A model generated the notes under the pieces. The model was not told where the DNA came from and searched no databases. It worked only from the letters and a program-made list of their open reading frames with translations. A DNA stretch of 64,000 nt from Clavaria fumosa (taxonomy: Eukaryota; Basidiomycota; Agaricomycetes; Agaricales; Clavariaceae): positions 3,348,001 to 3,412,000 of the forward strand of contig OX637797.1 of NCBI GenBank assembly GCA_951802425.1. Reading direction: 5' to 3'. Made by a program: the position numbers and the translations under genes. Shown piece by piece: positions 34,440 to 44,607 of the stretch; within the stretch, counting starts at the first letter, position 1; every line of letters starts with the position of its first letter.

Positions 34440-35776
34440 GCTTGGGCAAGGGAAAAATGAATGGGTCCTGACATCCTCCTGCAATGCCACCCAAAGGTCT
34501 TCAGTATTTTGAGGATGAGTGGGTTGCCCATTGACCAAAATTTTGAGTCATTTCCATACATGCTCAATAGGATTGAGGTTTGGAGATTGGGGCAGGTGGG
34601 GGAGAGTCTCCATTGAGTTTGTAGAGCAAAAGTCTTATGCTGCCTTTGACTGATGAGTTGGTGCCCCATCTTCCATAACCAACACTGCACCCTTCTCTTC
34701 ACACAACTCAGTGTAGAGCTCTCAAAGTGGCCCACCTAGCACCAGTTCAACATAATCCACTCCAGAATGCTTGTCTGAAGGAATTTTCACTAATGGACCT
34801 TGCCTCCCATACTAAATACTACCCCAAACCATTATGCTCTGCTGCCCAGACTTGAACGTTGGGGCCAAACATTCTTTCTTATATCTTTCACCAGGTCTTC
34901 ACCACACCAAGCACTGTCTTGAGTCCTTCCCAATCTCAACAGAGGCTTCGTCTGTCCAAATTATTCTTTCCCAGTTCACCATTGTCCACCCAAGATGCTC
35001 CCTTGCCCAAAACATCCTCTTTTGGATCTGCTTCACATTTAGAAAGGGTTTTTTGGCTGCAATATGATGAGACATGCCCAGGCGAGTCTCCAGAGTGGTT
35101 TTGACAGTCTGTGGGCTCACAGGAGATAATAGTGCAAGGTTGAGAGCATCAGTGATGTTAACAAGGGATTCCTGCCAGTCACATAGGATGAGAAGGTTGA
35201 GGTGTTGGAGAGCCCAATTATTGACTCCTGGTGGCCTTCCTGGTCATGGTATGTTCTCATGATCACCTCTCTCAGCTCCCCTCTTGACAATTGCTTGAAC
35301 AGTGTGAAGTGTGCAGTGGAAGTCATGGGCAATTTGACTGAGAGGTTGGCCTAGAGATGCTTGCTTGCATATGGATTTTCGAAGCTGAGGGGTTGTCTCA
35401 TGGGATCCAAGTTGTTTAGGCATAAGTAGATTACTGTAGAATAAATTATGAATTTATATTGATGTGTAAACAAGTTGCAACATGCAAATACTTATTACAT
35501 GTGACTGTACATGTCTGATATTGTAGTCACAAACACTACAGACAGAAAGGAATTGATTGTGCATTTTTTTGTAAATTTTACTATGTTTTTTGGGGGGTGG
35601 CCAATATTTTGACTCCTCAGGGACTAATTTCCTTTTGTCACAAGATTGGCTCATGAAAATTCCAGGTACCTGGCACTGATCAACAGCATTTTGAAGGGGC
35701 TTTCAATCCCAAATAAGTCCAAGAGGGTAATAATTAGTTTTTTTTGTTTTGCCAAGTTTGACTGTCCCCAACTGTA
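34440..35776 (-). pseudogene. Tc1/mariner transposase relic with one terminal repeat
   Basis: A minus-strand frame from ATG 35423 (MPKQLGSHETTPQLRKS) can be followed to about 34460. It shows a helix-turn-helix region, then PGRPPG, a DDE-type catalytic layout with WTDEAS (first Asp), VMEDGAPTH (second Asp) and NPIEHVW (Glu). Several stops break it, including TGA at PGRPPG and TGA, TAG and TAA in the second half. A terminal-repeat-like CAGTTGGGGACAGTCAAAC (minus strand, about 35774-35756) next to a TA dinucleotide marks the 5' end. The other end was not found. Confidence 0.8.
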
Positions 35777-36141
35777 TGACTGAGCTGTGAGTAACATTTT
35801 ATCCCACATTTCACATCTCTGATCTAGGCTTGGTCACAAGTGCACTCGCAGATCACCTGGATCCGTGCACATGGGTAACTCATGGAGCATGGGGCCATAC
35901 TTGGATCTGTGGGAAACTCATCCCCATGAGTACTCATGACAAGTACTCACAAGTACTCACAAGTAATTGATGATTCACCAGCCAAAATCTTGTCAAGACC
36001 ATTGACCAGATCCTCAAAGATCTTCAAAAAGCCCACACTAGGCAAACTCAGACTCACGAGTTTCCTGACTCACAGGTTTTCCCACGAGTTTACCTGTGGA
36101 GATCTGTGAGTAACCTGGAGTCATGACCAAGCCTACTCTGA
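35777..36141. other. Non-coding stretch with CTCATGAG/CTCACAAGT motifs
   Basis: Short repeats of ACTCACAAG, CATGAGT and similar occur at 35920-36080. No gene is seen. Confidence 0.4.
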
Positions 36142-36615
36142 TCAGATACAGATTGCAACCCAGCCTTCATCACAAAGGCCACTCATATTGAGCTGCTCCC
36201 TGAAGCATTTTTGCTTTTCTATAAGCATAGGCCCATTCACAGTCTCTTGTTTCTGCTCCATAGATCTGACCCAGAGGATTAAAGCCCTCTCCACATCAGG
36301 TTGGGTCACAATGTGGGGATGCTTGGATGACAAGACCATTGGATGTGAGTGCACCTGAGCCTCAAGTTCTTCCCACTGCTTGAGTTTGCAAGATAATGTT
36401 GACTGTGTAAAGATTAGGGCACCATTGGCTTTGGTCTGGAAATGATTTATGATTGCTTCTTGGCTCAGTGTTGAATGCATATCAATGAACATGAAGACTG
36501 TCATCCAGTCATGCAGCATGAGATTGCTGCATTTCCATTCAGTTCCAGTCTTTGCTGATGTTGCAGGAGCCTCTGTTCCTTTCTTTGCTTTGGGTCCAGG
36601 TCTTTTCACATACAC
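36142..36615 (-). pseudogene. pogo/Tigger-like CENP-B-type HTH fragment
   Basis: A 157-codon minus-strand frame encodes an N-terminal DNA-binding region of the CENP-B/Tigger type: an HTH-like part (TLSQEAIINHFQTKANGAL), then QPDVERALILWVRSMEQK and GPMLIEKQKCFREQL, which match the second HTH. No DDE catalytic domain follows downstream, so it is a truncated transposase relic. Confidence 0.65.
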
Positions 36616-36959
36616 ATAGGAGCTGGGTGTGATGCAAAGCTTGCATGTATGCTTGGGGGCTTTTTTGGGCTGTTTTTTGTGAACAGACCAATGTATTTGA
36701 TCTTTGAACAGACTAATTCATATTGCATAATGCCTTAAAATTCCATGAATTATGTGTTATGCATGGATAACCCAATTTCCCTGCATACCACAGTGGTTGG
36801 CTCCCAAATTCAATGCAATATTAAAGTATGCATTCTGAAATTTTGAACACTGGAGTTGTCAGAACCTGAAATGGTTTCATAGAAGAGCCAAGACAAGCCT
36901 TCAATGACCTGAACAGGTTTAGACTCTGATGTATTACTTGTTGAAGAGTTCATGGGCTC
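36616..36959. other. AT-rich stretch, no gene recognised
   Basis: No open frame with recognisable content. It separates the pogo-like relic from the decayed gag of element E. Confidence 0.4.
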
Positions 36960-38026
36960 TCTCTTCAACCTTCCTCCAAACCCTCTTCTTTCTTGATTTC
37001 TTCACTTGCAGTCCCTTAGACTTGCATTTTCTGTTCTGAGGACAGTCATGAGCTGAGTGTCAATTCTGATTGCAAATAAAGCAGGTTCCTTCTTTGAGTC
37101 ATCTCATTCATTCTGCTGGGGCAAGTCTTGAGGCTCTGATCCCTGCTTTCAGTGCTTCTCTTCTGTCTTTGGAGGGTTGCCAAGGTCTGCTTTCTCTGAT
37201 CCTGGTAAGGATGCTTTGTTCATACTGGATTGCTACTCCCAGTAGTCTTGATACTGTCTCTGGCCTCTCAATGTGTACCATTAGGTCCTTGATTGAAGGT
37301 TTCAACCCATGGTAGAACATTTCTGTTAGGGCTACTTCATTGTACCCACTTGGGATTGCCCATCTGGTGAACATGGCATGATACTCAGACACTGTCTTCT
37401 CCTGCTTAAGCTTCCTGAGTTTAGTCCTGGTCACCTGTGGTTCATTGATTGGGCCCCAGAATCTAGCTGCCCCCTGGAGGAGTGTTGTCCAATCACTCAG
37501 TAGAGGGTGTTCCTATTGTTGTCAATAATCCATAGGCTCAGGTCTTTATCACTAGTCCTTCAAACCATCACAGGAACTGTAGGCATCTGGCTTCCTGCTG
37601 ATCTATCCAAAAATGAAATGGGTACCCAGTGAAGCACAGATACACCTGTACCACAAATGGCCCCCAATTGTCTCAATTCCCATCAAATGGAGTGGGAGGT
37701 GTTGGCTTAGGTGGCTTGAGTACCCCCATTCCTTCCAGTACTCCAATCACCTCAGGGCATCCTCCTGGTGAGCCTCCTCCAGGTGGCCCTCCTCCAGCTG
37801 GTCTGCCCCCTGGTGGTTCACCTTCTGGTGGCCTCCTCCCAAATGGTTTGCTCCTTACAGGGTCTCTTCTTGGTGGAATTAATTTTACTGGCCCTTTCCC
37901 TGTTCCTCCAGCTATCCCTGAGGTGAAGGGGTTGAAGTCTGCTGCTGGTGAGGTGCTCTCCTTCACCCCTCCAAAATGGTCTGTCATGATGATCCTCCCC
38001 TTCCCTTTCAGTGCTGGTGTTGGTAT
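36960..38026 (-). pseudogene. Element E: decayed gag, distal (C-terminal) half
   Basis: The minus strand shows a gag-like region (LKPPKPTPPTPFDGN; TVSEYHAMFTRWAIPSGYNE, EMFYHGLKPSIKDL) and the zinc-knuckle remnant CFICNQN-stop-HSAHDC (CX2CX4HX4C with TGA for one residue), with many stops. At 38027-38031 the frame is cut by element A. The protein text continues across the target duplication on the far side at 55977 (IPKQEP joined to VIPTPALKGKG), so this is the oldest layer of the nest. Confidence 0.7.
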
Positions 38027-38031
38027 GACTG

Positions 38032-38335
38032 TGTCAGGATCGCTTACATAAGCAGGTTGGAAAGGCCAAGAAAGGATCGCAAAAGAGTTGCGGGAAGTTT
38101 GCGGACGAGTCACGTGACCCGAACGGGTGGTGGCTTACATAATGGGAAAATCACGTGACCCGGGCCTGGACGCATCACGTGACGCACGGGTCCGAGCGTG
38201 GGAACGCCGGCAACTCCCGAACCTCTCGCTATATATACTACATCGCTTTCTTACTTGTACCCTTTTCCCCTTATGTTAGTATCGTCATCATCGACCTTAC
38301 GTTAAGTTGTGTGAACCGTGAGACTAAGTCTGACA
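38032..38335 (+). repeat. Element A 5' LTR
   Basis: The 304-bp LTR starts TGTCAGGATCGC and ends AAGTCTGACA. It contains three CACGTG palindromes (38111, 38152, 38176), a TATATATA box at about 38230 and, some 43 nt further on, ATGTTAGTAT (38273-38282). The last is complementary to the sequence just inside the LTR. Confidence 0.95.
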
Positions 38336-38336
38336 C

Positions 38337-38347
38337 AATACTAACAT
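38337..38347 (+). promoter_or_regulatory. Element A primer-binding site, self-priming type
   Basis: AATACTAACAT directly after the 5' LTR pairs with ATGTTAGTAT(C) at 38273-38283 over 10 of 11 positions. No TGG-type tRNA site is present. Confidence 0.65.
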
Positions 38348-38444
38348 CAACCCCTGTCTGCCCTAGCCCCGTGTCCTAACCCGGCTAGCCTGGACCCCTA
38401 TCTCAAACTGTCACACTCTGTGACAGCTTATCCCCCTCATCCTC

Positions 38445-38734
38445 TGTTAGGATCGCTTATGTAAGCCATCCCAAAGTGCAGTTGTGGAGAAACTGGGGAG
38501 GGTTGTTGGAAGGTCACATGACCTGTGGCTGTGGTCAGATTACATAATTGTAAGATCACATGACCTGGGCCTGGGCGCATCACGTGATCTGAGAGGTCCG
38601 AGCGTGGGAACGCCGGCAAATGCCGAAGCGTTCGCTATATATACTACGTCTTTTCCATTCTTGTACCCTTTTCCCCTTATCTTAGTATTGTCGTCATGAC
38701 CTTACGCTTAAGTTGTGTGAGACCCAGTCTGATA
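38445..38734 (+). repeat. Element B 5' LTR
   Basis: Starts TGTTAGGATCGC and ends CAGTCTGATA, so the usual terminal CA is TA here. A TATATATA box lies at 38636-38643. The likely RNA start ATCTTAGTATT (38679-38689) is about 43 nt downstream of it. Confidence 0.95.
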
Positions 38735-38735
38735 T

Positions 38736-38746
38736 AATACTAAGAT
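38736..38746 (+). promoter_or_regulatory. Element B primer-binding site, self-priming type
   Basis: AATACTAAGAT is the exact reverse complement of ATCTTAGTATT in the LTR (38679-38689), 11 of 11 positions, as in Tf1-type self-primed retrotransposons. Confidence 0.72.
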
Positions 38747-39308
38747 CCGCCTGTCCGCCCTAGCCCCGTGTCCTAACCCGGCTAGCCTGGACCCTTAATT
38801 TCAAACTGTGACACGTTGTCACAGCTCAGCCCCTATCATCCTCTTCTCCTTTACCCTGCCCGCGGTGTGTAACAGAACCGCGCGAAATTTTTACTGTGTG
38901 TAGATACACATGACCAGACCCAGAGGAAGTCAACTGTGACCCTCCCCAAGTGATACCGAGTGCCCAAGGCCCGGAACTTTGTTTTACAGCTACGTACCAG
39001 TGAATCGTGTAGTGTACAGGGCAAGGAAAGGCCCCTACATAGTCTTTCTGTAGTTTCCTGGTCCAGTGGACAGGGCCCTTGCTCTGTGACCATTGTCAGA
39101 AGGGCGCACGGGCAACTCATTAGGAGTTGTGGAGTGACCACCTGGGACACCATTTGGGCCCCACGTTAACAAAAGTTTCATAGAATAAGAGTTCTATAGG
39201 TACATAAGTACACAGAAGAGCAGCCTAAGAGGACAGGACTGTTAAGAGATCGAAGAAATCCTGAGTGCCCAAGGCCTGGAACTTTATTTACAGCATCCAG
39301 GGCCTGTG
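38747..39308 (+). other. Element B leader
   Basis: Non-coding leader between PBS and gag. A closely related leader occurs in element A (38348-38444 continuing at 44064-44607). Short frames in it are not conserved as protein. Confidence 0.6.
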
Positions 39309-42300
39309 ATGGCAGACCATGTCGCCCCGCCTGTAGCCCAACCTATGAGGCTTGACCTATCTGTTGCCCCCTTTGATGGGCAGAAAAGGAACTTCCGTAC
39401 ATTCCTCCGATCCCTTCGCCTCCTGTTTATGGCGAACCCGACTGTCTATGCTGTGGACCTGGTGAAGGTCCTTTTTGCTCTGAGCAAAATTACTGGAGAA
39501 GGATTCGCTGCAGAGTGGGCGAATATGAAGGTGGAAGAGATCCTGGGTAGTGGCAAGGCCGGAACCTGGGCAGAGTTTGTGGAGGAGATGAAGCGTGCAT
39601 TCGATGACCCGAATGACCGTGCGACTGCCCTTGCCGATATTGCAGGGCTGAAACAGGGTGCCATGACAGCACCAGAGTTCTTCGCGAAATTCGAGACGCT
39701 GTCCCGACGGGCGAAGTTGAGTGCAGAGAAGGACTCAGGAATCCTAGTCCATTGGCTGGAGTTGAACCTGAGTAGGAGGTTGGTGGAGAGAATCTATGGT
39801 GTCTCCCCGATGCCAGAGACATATGGAGAATGGAAGGTGCTGGCTGAGAGGCTTGATGCCCAGCAAAGGCGACTGGATGGGATACTCACGGAACGGACAC
39901 CGCGACCCACTGTGACCCCTGCGCGACCCACCGCAACCCTACCGCGACCTGCCGTGACCGTTTCGCGACCTCTTGTGACCCCTCTGCTGTGTACTCCAGA
40001 TGTGGCCATGGCCCGAGGATGGGCCCCTGCTGATGAGAGATGTTGTTTCCGATGCCACCAGACTGGCCATGCTGTCCGTTTCTGCCCCCTGCCTGATACG
40101 CGTCTGCAGGTCCCAAGGGCCCAAACCTGGGCAGCACCATGTGCCCCCCAAATGGCGGAGGGATATGAGAAAGAGATTGCACGGCTCCGAGCCTGCATAG
40201 AGCTGTGTGAGAGAGAGAGGAGGACTCCCACTGGGGAGAAGAAGTGTGCCAGCCCCCTTTCCGTCCCTGTGCCTGCTGCAAGTATACCCCGATATACTAT
40301 CTTGCAGCGGAGACATACCCGAATTGGGGCTGAGGTGAAGGAGGAAGTGAGACTGGCAGAGCGCCTAACCAGAGTGCGGCCAGAAGTGCGGAAACATGTG
40401 CCACGAGAGCTAGCCATCCAGGTGCACTTGGAGGCCTTCAGCACTGGCAAAGGGACCACAATGAAGGCCCTTGTTGACTCAGGGTGCACCAACTGCTTCA
40501 TGGATTTGGAGTGGGCGAAAGGAGTGGGACTGGAGCCATCTCTCCTGCTGAACCCAATCACCATGTATAATGTGGATGGGACACAGAACAGGAATGGAAA
40601 GGTCCGGTATGGGATAGAGGTGCTGGTGAGAGTTGGTGACCACCAGGAGCGGATCCACTTTCTGCTGGGAAAGACCCAGTCCCACAAGGTCATCCTTGGG
40701 CATGACTGGCTCAAGCGGCATAACCCGGATATCGACTGGCAGAAGGCAGAGCTGAGCCTTACCCGCTGCCCCCCACAGTGTTCCCCATCCCCTCGAGCCT
40801 CTGCACCCCTGAAAACGAGTACCCTCGCATCCACGAGTATTCTGGACACCCGTTTTCCCAACTCTGGCCCTACCCCCGATTGGCCCAGCCGCTACCCTTT
40901 GGTGTTTAGTGAAGCGAAGTGGGATGAACTTCCCCGCTCCCGACCAGACTTCGATATTAAGATCGAGTTCAAAAAGGACCCTGAGCACCTCTCCTCCAAG
41001 CTGTATTCTTTGACACGGCAGGAGATGGTGGAGATGAACCGTTGGGTGGATGAGCAGCTTGCTTCTGGACGAATCCGGCCCTCAAAATCCCCGTATGCCA
41101 GCCCCTTCTTCTTCAAACATGAGAAGGACAAACTGCGGCCAATCATCGACTACTCGAGGCTGAATGCACACCTGATCAAGGACAAGTACCCCCTCCCCCG
41201 CATCCGAGACACAGTGGATGTGCTTAAAGGAGCGTCGATCTACTCTAAGATTGATGCAAAGGGAGGTTTCCCATCTATGCAGGTCTGGCCCGAGCACCAG
41301 CACCGCTGTGCCTTCCTGACACCCCGTGGACTCTTTGAACCAGCTGTCATGTGGTTTGGACTGCAGAATGCCCCTGCTACCTTCCAACGCTTCATGAATC
41401 ATGTGTTGAGGGAGGAGATTGCAGGAGGACATGTGAGGGCCTATGTGGATGATGTCATTGTGTTTGCAGAGGACTTGGCTACACACCGGTACTGGATGGA
41501 TCGGGTCTTGAGGAAGTTTGGAGAGAATGGGTTGTGTCTCAAACTCAGTAAATGCGAGTTTGAGAAGAGCGAGATCATCTTCCTGGGGATGAAGATCTCC
41601 CACAACAGACTAGAGCATGATCCGGCCAAGGGTGCGGCAGTCCGAGATTGGCCACGTCCCAAGAATGTGAAGGATGTCCAGAGGTTCAATGGAATGCTGA
41701 ACTACCTCCGCCGACACATCCCGAATCTTTCTGCCCGGGCAAAGCCACTCTTCCGGCTGACTGGGAATGTTCCATGGAAATGGGAGGAGGAGGAGGAAGC
41801 AGCCTTCCGAGATCTCCGCCAGGCACTCGTATCGGCCCCGGTCTTGGCTCTGCCTCAGGACAAAGGGAGATGGAAGGTAGAGACAGATGCAAGCAACCTG
41901 GCAACTGGTGGAGTGCTCTCGCAGCAGCAGATGGATGGAACCTGGAGAGTTGTTGACTATATCTCCAAGGCCCTCACTGCAGCTGAGAAGAACTATGATG
42001 TGTACGACAAGGAGTTCTTGGCTGTGATTCGGGCACTTCGCGAGTGGCGAGCATACCTCATTGGAGCAGAGGAGACAATTGAGATCTGGACGGACCATGC
42101 AAACCTCCAGTACTTCCGGAAGCCCCAGAAGTTGAAGCCGAGGCAGGTTCGTTGGGTTGGAGAGCTCCAGTGCTTTGACTTTGAGATAAAGTATCGCACT
42201 GGCAAGTCGAATACAAAGGCAGATGCACTCTCCCGGAGACCGGACTATGGAGAGATGGTGGAGGAGGATGCACCGGTGCAGGTTTTCCCGGAAACGGAAG

Positions 42301-43757
42301 TCCGTGTGTCATTCACATCGGAAATGGAGACGCTACTCCAGAAAAATAGCGCGGTACACATACAGAAGCCGGAGGAGCTTGATGATGAGTGGACACGAGA
42401 TCGTGCTGGACTCTGGCGGAAGGGGATAGTCACTTGGGTCCCCCTAGGAGCTCGTGAGGCCATTCTCGAGTTTGAGCATGACCTCCCTGCTGCTGGACAC
42501 CCTGGGCCCCGGAAGTTGAGAGCAGCACTAGTGAAGGGTTATTGGTGGCCGGACATGGTAAAAGATGCGGATTGGTATGCCCAGGGGTGTGAGACATGCC
42601 AGCGGACGAAGCCCGACCGTACCAAGCGTGCTGCCCCACTGCACCCCCATCTGGTGCCCGATGGTCCCTGGTCAGTGATTTCATGGGACATAGTCGGTCC
42701 CCTCCCCCTCTCCCGTGGACATAATGCCATCCTTGTTATTGTCGACAAATTCACGAAACGGACACTGCTCGAAGCGATTGGGCTCGACCTCACAGGACTT
42801 GGAGCGGCACGTCTCCTCCGGGATCGAGTGTTTCGTGACCATGGAGTCCCTCACAAGGTTGTGAGTGACCGGGGGTCCCAGTTTGTGTCCCGCTTCATGA
42901 AGGAGTTCTACTCCATGATCCGGGTAAAGGCAAATCCAAGTACTGCCTTTCATCCACAGACTGATGGACAGACGGAACGGGCGAACCAGGAGATGGAGAT
43001 CTATCTCCGGGCTTATGTGGACCATCTCCAGGATGACTGGGCTGAATGGTTGTCCACTGCGGAGTTTGCTCTTAATAATCGTGAGCACTCAGCGACAGGA
43101 CAGACACCTTTCTTCCTCGATTATGGACGACACCCATGGAATGGGGGGCTCCGGCCACCTTCTGAGGTGAACCCGGCGGCAGACGAGTGGATGGCTAAGC
43201 TCACGGAGTCCCGAAGAGCAGCCAAGGAGGCAATGGAGAAAGCGGTGGCAGCGATGAAGAAGAGCTACGATAAGGGGAAACGCCCAAGTCGGGAGTACTC
43301 TGAGGGAGATCTGGTCTGGCTGGATACTAGAAACTTGAAGATGGACCGGCCCTGTAAAAAGCTTGACAACAAGAGAGCAGGCCCCTTTGCAGTTGAGGAG
43401 AAGGTGGGACCTGCTGGGTATCGCCTCAAGCTCCCTCGGGCCTGGCGCATCCATCGGGTCTTCAATGAGTTGCTGTTGACACCATACCACCCCCCCTCCT
43501 TCCCTTCTCAGAACCTGCCTCCCCCTCCACCCCCTACGATTGATGACGACCACCTGGAGTATGATGTGGAGGCGATCCTTGATGTTAAGAAGGTGGGACG
43601 TGGGGTGAAGTACTTGGTGAAGTGGTTGGGATATCCAGTGGAGGAAAACACTTGGGAGCCCCGTAGGAACCTCACTAACGTAACGTTGCTTCTCCGGGAC
43701 TTCTTCCTCTCCCACCCCGACAAGGCCAAGCTAGCTGGTCGGGACGCCCAGCCTTAA
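39309..43757 (+). CDS. Element B Gag-Pol polyprotein, intact
   Basis: A single frame of 1482 residues from ATG 39309; a GTG directly before it is not needed as a start. Gag begins with a capsid-like region (FDGQKRNFRTFLRSLRLLFM, TGEGFAAEWAN), then the zinc knuckle CFRCHQTGHAVRFC near residues 246-259. The protease active site VDSGCTNC is at about 390, followed by RT with YVDDVIVF at about 712. RNase H follows (VETDASNLATGGVLS, YDKEFLAVIRAL, WTDHANLQYF). Integrase has CETCQRTKPD and the acids Asp1127, Asp1187 and Glu1223 (WDIVGPL, SDRGSQF, QTERANQE), a DD35E spacing. A C-terminal chromodomain near 1418-1470 (YDVEAILD, YLVKWLGYPVEENTWEP) keeps the Tyr/Trp/Tyr cage that reads methylated H3K9 in related proteins. 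Nothing is missing. Confidence 0.95.
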   Translation: MADHVAPPVAQPMRLDLSVAPFDGQKRNFRTFLRSLRLLFMANPTVYAVDLVKVLFALSKITGEGFAAEWANMKVEEILGSGKAGTWAEFVEEMKRAFDDPNDRATALADIAGLKQGAMTAPEFFAKFETLSRRAKLSAEKDSGILVHWLELNLSRRLVERIYGVSPMPETYGEWKVLAERLDAQQRRLDGILTERTPRPTVTPARPTATLPRPAVTVSRPLVTPLLCTPDVAMARGWAPADERCCFRCHQTGHAVRFCPLPDTRLQVPRAQTWAAPCAPQMAEGYEKEIARLRACIELCERERRTPTGEKKCASPLSVPVPAASIPRYTILQRRHTRIGAEVKEEVRLAERLTRVRPEVRKHVPRELAIQVHLEAFSTGKGTTMKALVDSGCTNCFMDLEWAKGVGLEPSLLLNPITMYNVDGTQNRNGKVRYGIEVLVRVGDHQERIHFLLGKTQSHKVILGHDWLKRHNPDIDWQKAELSLTRCPPQCSPSPRASAPLKTSTLASTSILDTRFPNSGPTPDWPSRYPLVFSEAKWDELPRSRPDFDIKIEFKKDPEHLSSKLYSLTRQEMVEMNRWVDEQLASGRIRPSKSPYASPFFFKHEKDKLRPIIDYSRLNAHLIKDKYPLPRIRDTVDVLKGASIYSKIDAKGGFPSMQVWPEHQHRCAFLTPRGLFEPAVMWFGLQNAPATFQRFMNHVLREEIAGGHVRAYVDDVIVFAEDLATHRYWMDRVLRKFGENGLCLKLSKCEFEKSEIIFLGMKISHNRLEHDPAKGAAVRDWPRPKNVKDVQRFNGMLNYLRRHIPNLSARAKPLFRLTGNVPWKWEEEEEAAFRDLRQALVSAPVLALPQDKGRWKVETDASNLATGGVLSQQQMDGTWRVVDYISKALTAAEKNYDVYDKEFLAVIRALREWRAYLIGAEETIEIWTDHANLQYFRKPQKLKPRQVRWVGELQCFDFEIKYRTGKSNTKADALSRRPDYGEMVEEDAPVQVFPETEVRVSFTSEMETLLQKNSAVHIQKPEELDDEWTRDRAGLWRKGIVTWVPLGAREAILEFEHDLPAAGHPGPRKLRAALVKGYWWPDMVKDADWYAQGCETCQRTKPDRTKRAAPLHPHLVPDGPWSVISWDIVGPLPLSRGHNAILVIVDKFTKRTLLEAIGLDLTGLGAARLLRDRVFRDHGVPHKVVSDRGSQFVSRFMKEFYSMIRVKANPSTAFHPQTDGQTERANQEMEIYLRAYVDHLQDDWAEWLSTAEFALNNREHSATGQTPFFLDYGRHPWNGGLRPPSEVNPAADEWMAKLTESRRAAKEAMEKAVAAMKKSYDKGKRPSREYSEGDLVWLDTRNLKMDRPCKKLDNKRAGPFAVEEKVGPAGYRLKLPRAWRIHRVFNELLLTPYHPPSFPSQNLPPPPPPTIDDDHLEYDVEAILDVKKVGRGVKYLVKWLGYPVEENTWEPRRNLTNVTLLLRDFFLSHPDKAKLAGRDAQP

Positions 43758-43768
43758 GAGGGGGGTGA

Positions 43769-44058
43769 TGTTAGGATCGCTTATGTAAGCCATCCCAAAG
43801 TGCAGTTGTGGAGAAACTGGGGAGGGTTGTTGGAAGGTCACATGACCTGTGGCTGTGGTCAGATTACATAATTGTAAGATCACATGACCTGGGCCTGGGC
43901 GCATCACGTGATCTGAGAGGTCCGAGCGTGGGAACGCCGGCAAATGCCGAAGCGTTCGCTATATATACTACGTCTTTTCCATTCTTGTACCCTTTTCCCC
44001 TTATCTTAGTATTGTCGTCATGACCTTACGCTTAAGTTGTGTGAGACCCAGTCTGATA
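43769..44058 (+). repeat. Element B 3' LTR
   Basis: Identical by eye to 38445-38734. It follows the Gag-Pol stop by only 11 nt, and element A sequence resumes after one TCCTC copy. Confidence 0.95.
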
Positions 44059-44063
44059 TCCTC

Positions 44064-44607
44064 TTTCTCTTTACCCTGCCCACGGTGTGCAACAGAACCG
44101 TGTGAAATTTTTACTGTGTGTAGATACACGTGACCAGACCCAGAGGAAGTCTACTGTGACCCTCCCCAAGAGACACCGAGTGCCAAAGGCCCGGAACTTT
44201 GCTTTACAGCTACGTACCAGTGAATCGTGTAGTGTACAGGGCACGGAAAGGCCCTATACATAGTTTTTCTGTAGTTTCCTGGTCCAGTGGACAGGGCCCT
44301 TGCTCTGTGACCATTGTCAGAAGGGCACACGGGCAACTCACTAGGAGTTGTGGAGTGACCACCTGGGACACCATTTGGGCCCCACGCTAGCAACAAGTTT
44401 TATAGAATAAGAGTTCTATAAGTACCTAGATACATAGAGAGCAGCCTGAGAGGACAGGACTGCTAAGAGATCGAAGAAATCCTGAGTGCCCAAGGCCCGG
44501 AATTCTATTTACAGCGTCTGCGTCCGAGACCGGGTCGAGCCCAGCTCCCCCCCGATTCCCCTGTTACCGACGTCCCCGAAACCCCATCACCACCACCAGG
44601 GTCTGTG
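44064..44607 (+). other. Element A leader, continued after B
   Basis: Non-coding leader of A, collinear with the B leader (TTTACCCTGCCC, GGTGACC-type blocks), running up to the gag ATG. Confidence 0.6.

Larger units (their letters stand above)
38445..44058 (+). mobile_element. Element B: intact Ty3/Gypsy chromovirus nested in A
   Basis: The 5614-bp element has two 290-bp LTRs (38445-38734 and 43769-44058) that I find identical by eye. It is flanked by the duplication TCCTC (38440-38444 and 44059-44063) and sits in the leader of A. It contains one uninterrupted Gag-Pol frame and a polypurine tract (AAGAGGGGGGTGA, 43756-43768) that overlaps the stop codon. Identical LTRs and an intact frame indicate a recent, possibly still mobile copy. 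Confidence 0.95.

Noticed and set aside
37629..38113. Pro/Gly-rich ORFs on both strands near 37.7-38.1 kb as a host gene
   Set aside because: The minus frame is part of a broken gag that continues across element A at 55977, and the plus frame is its mirror.
39794..40861. 355-codon minus-strand ORF inside element B (and its copy at 62863-63846)
   Set aside because: It is the antisense shadow of Gag-protease; its conservation between copies follows from the sense frame.
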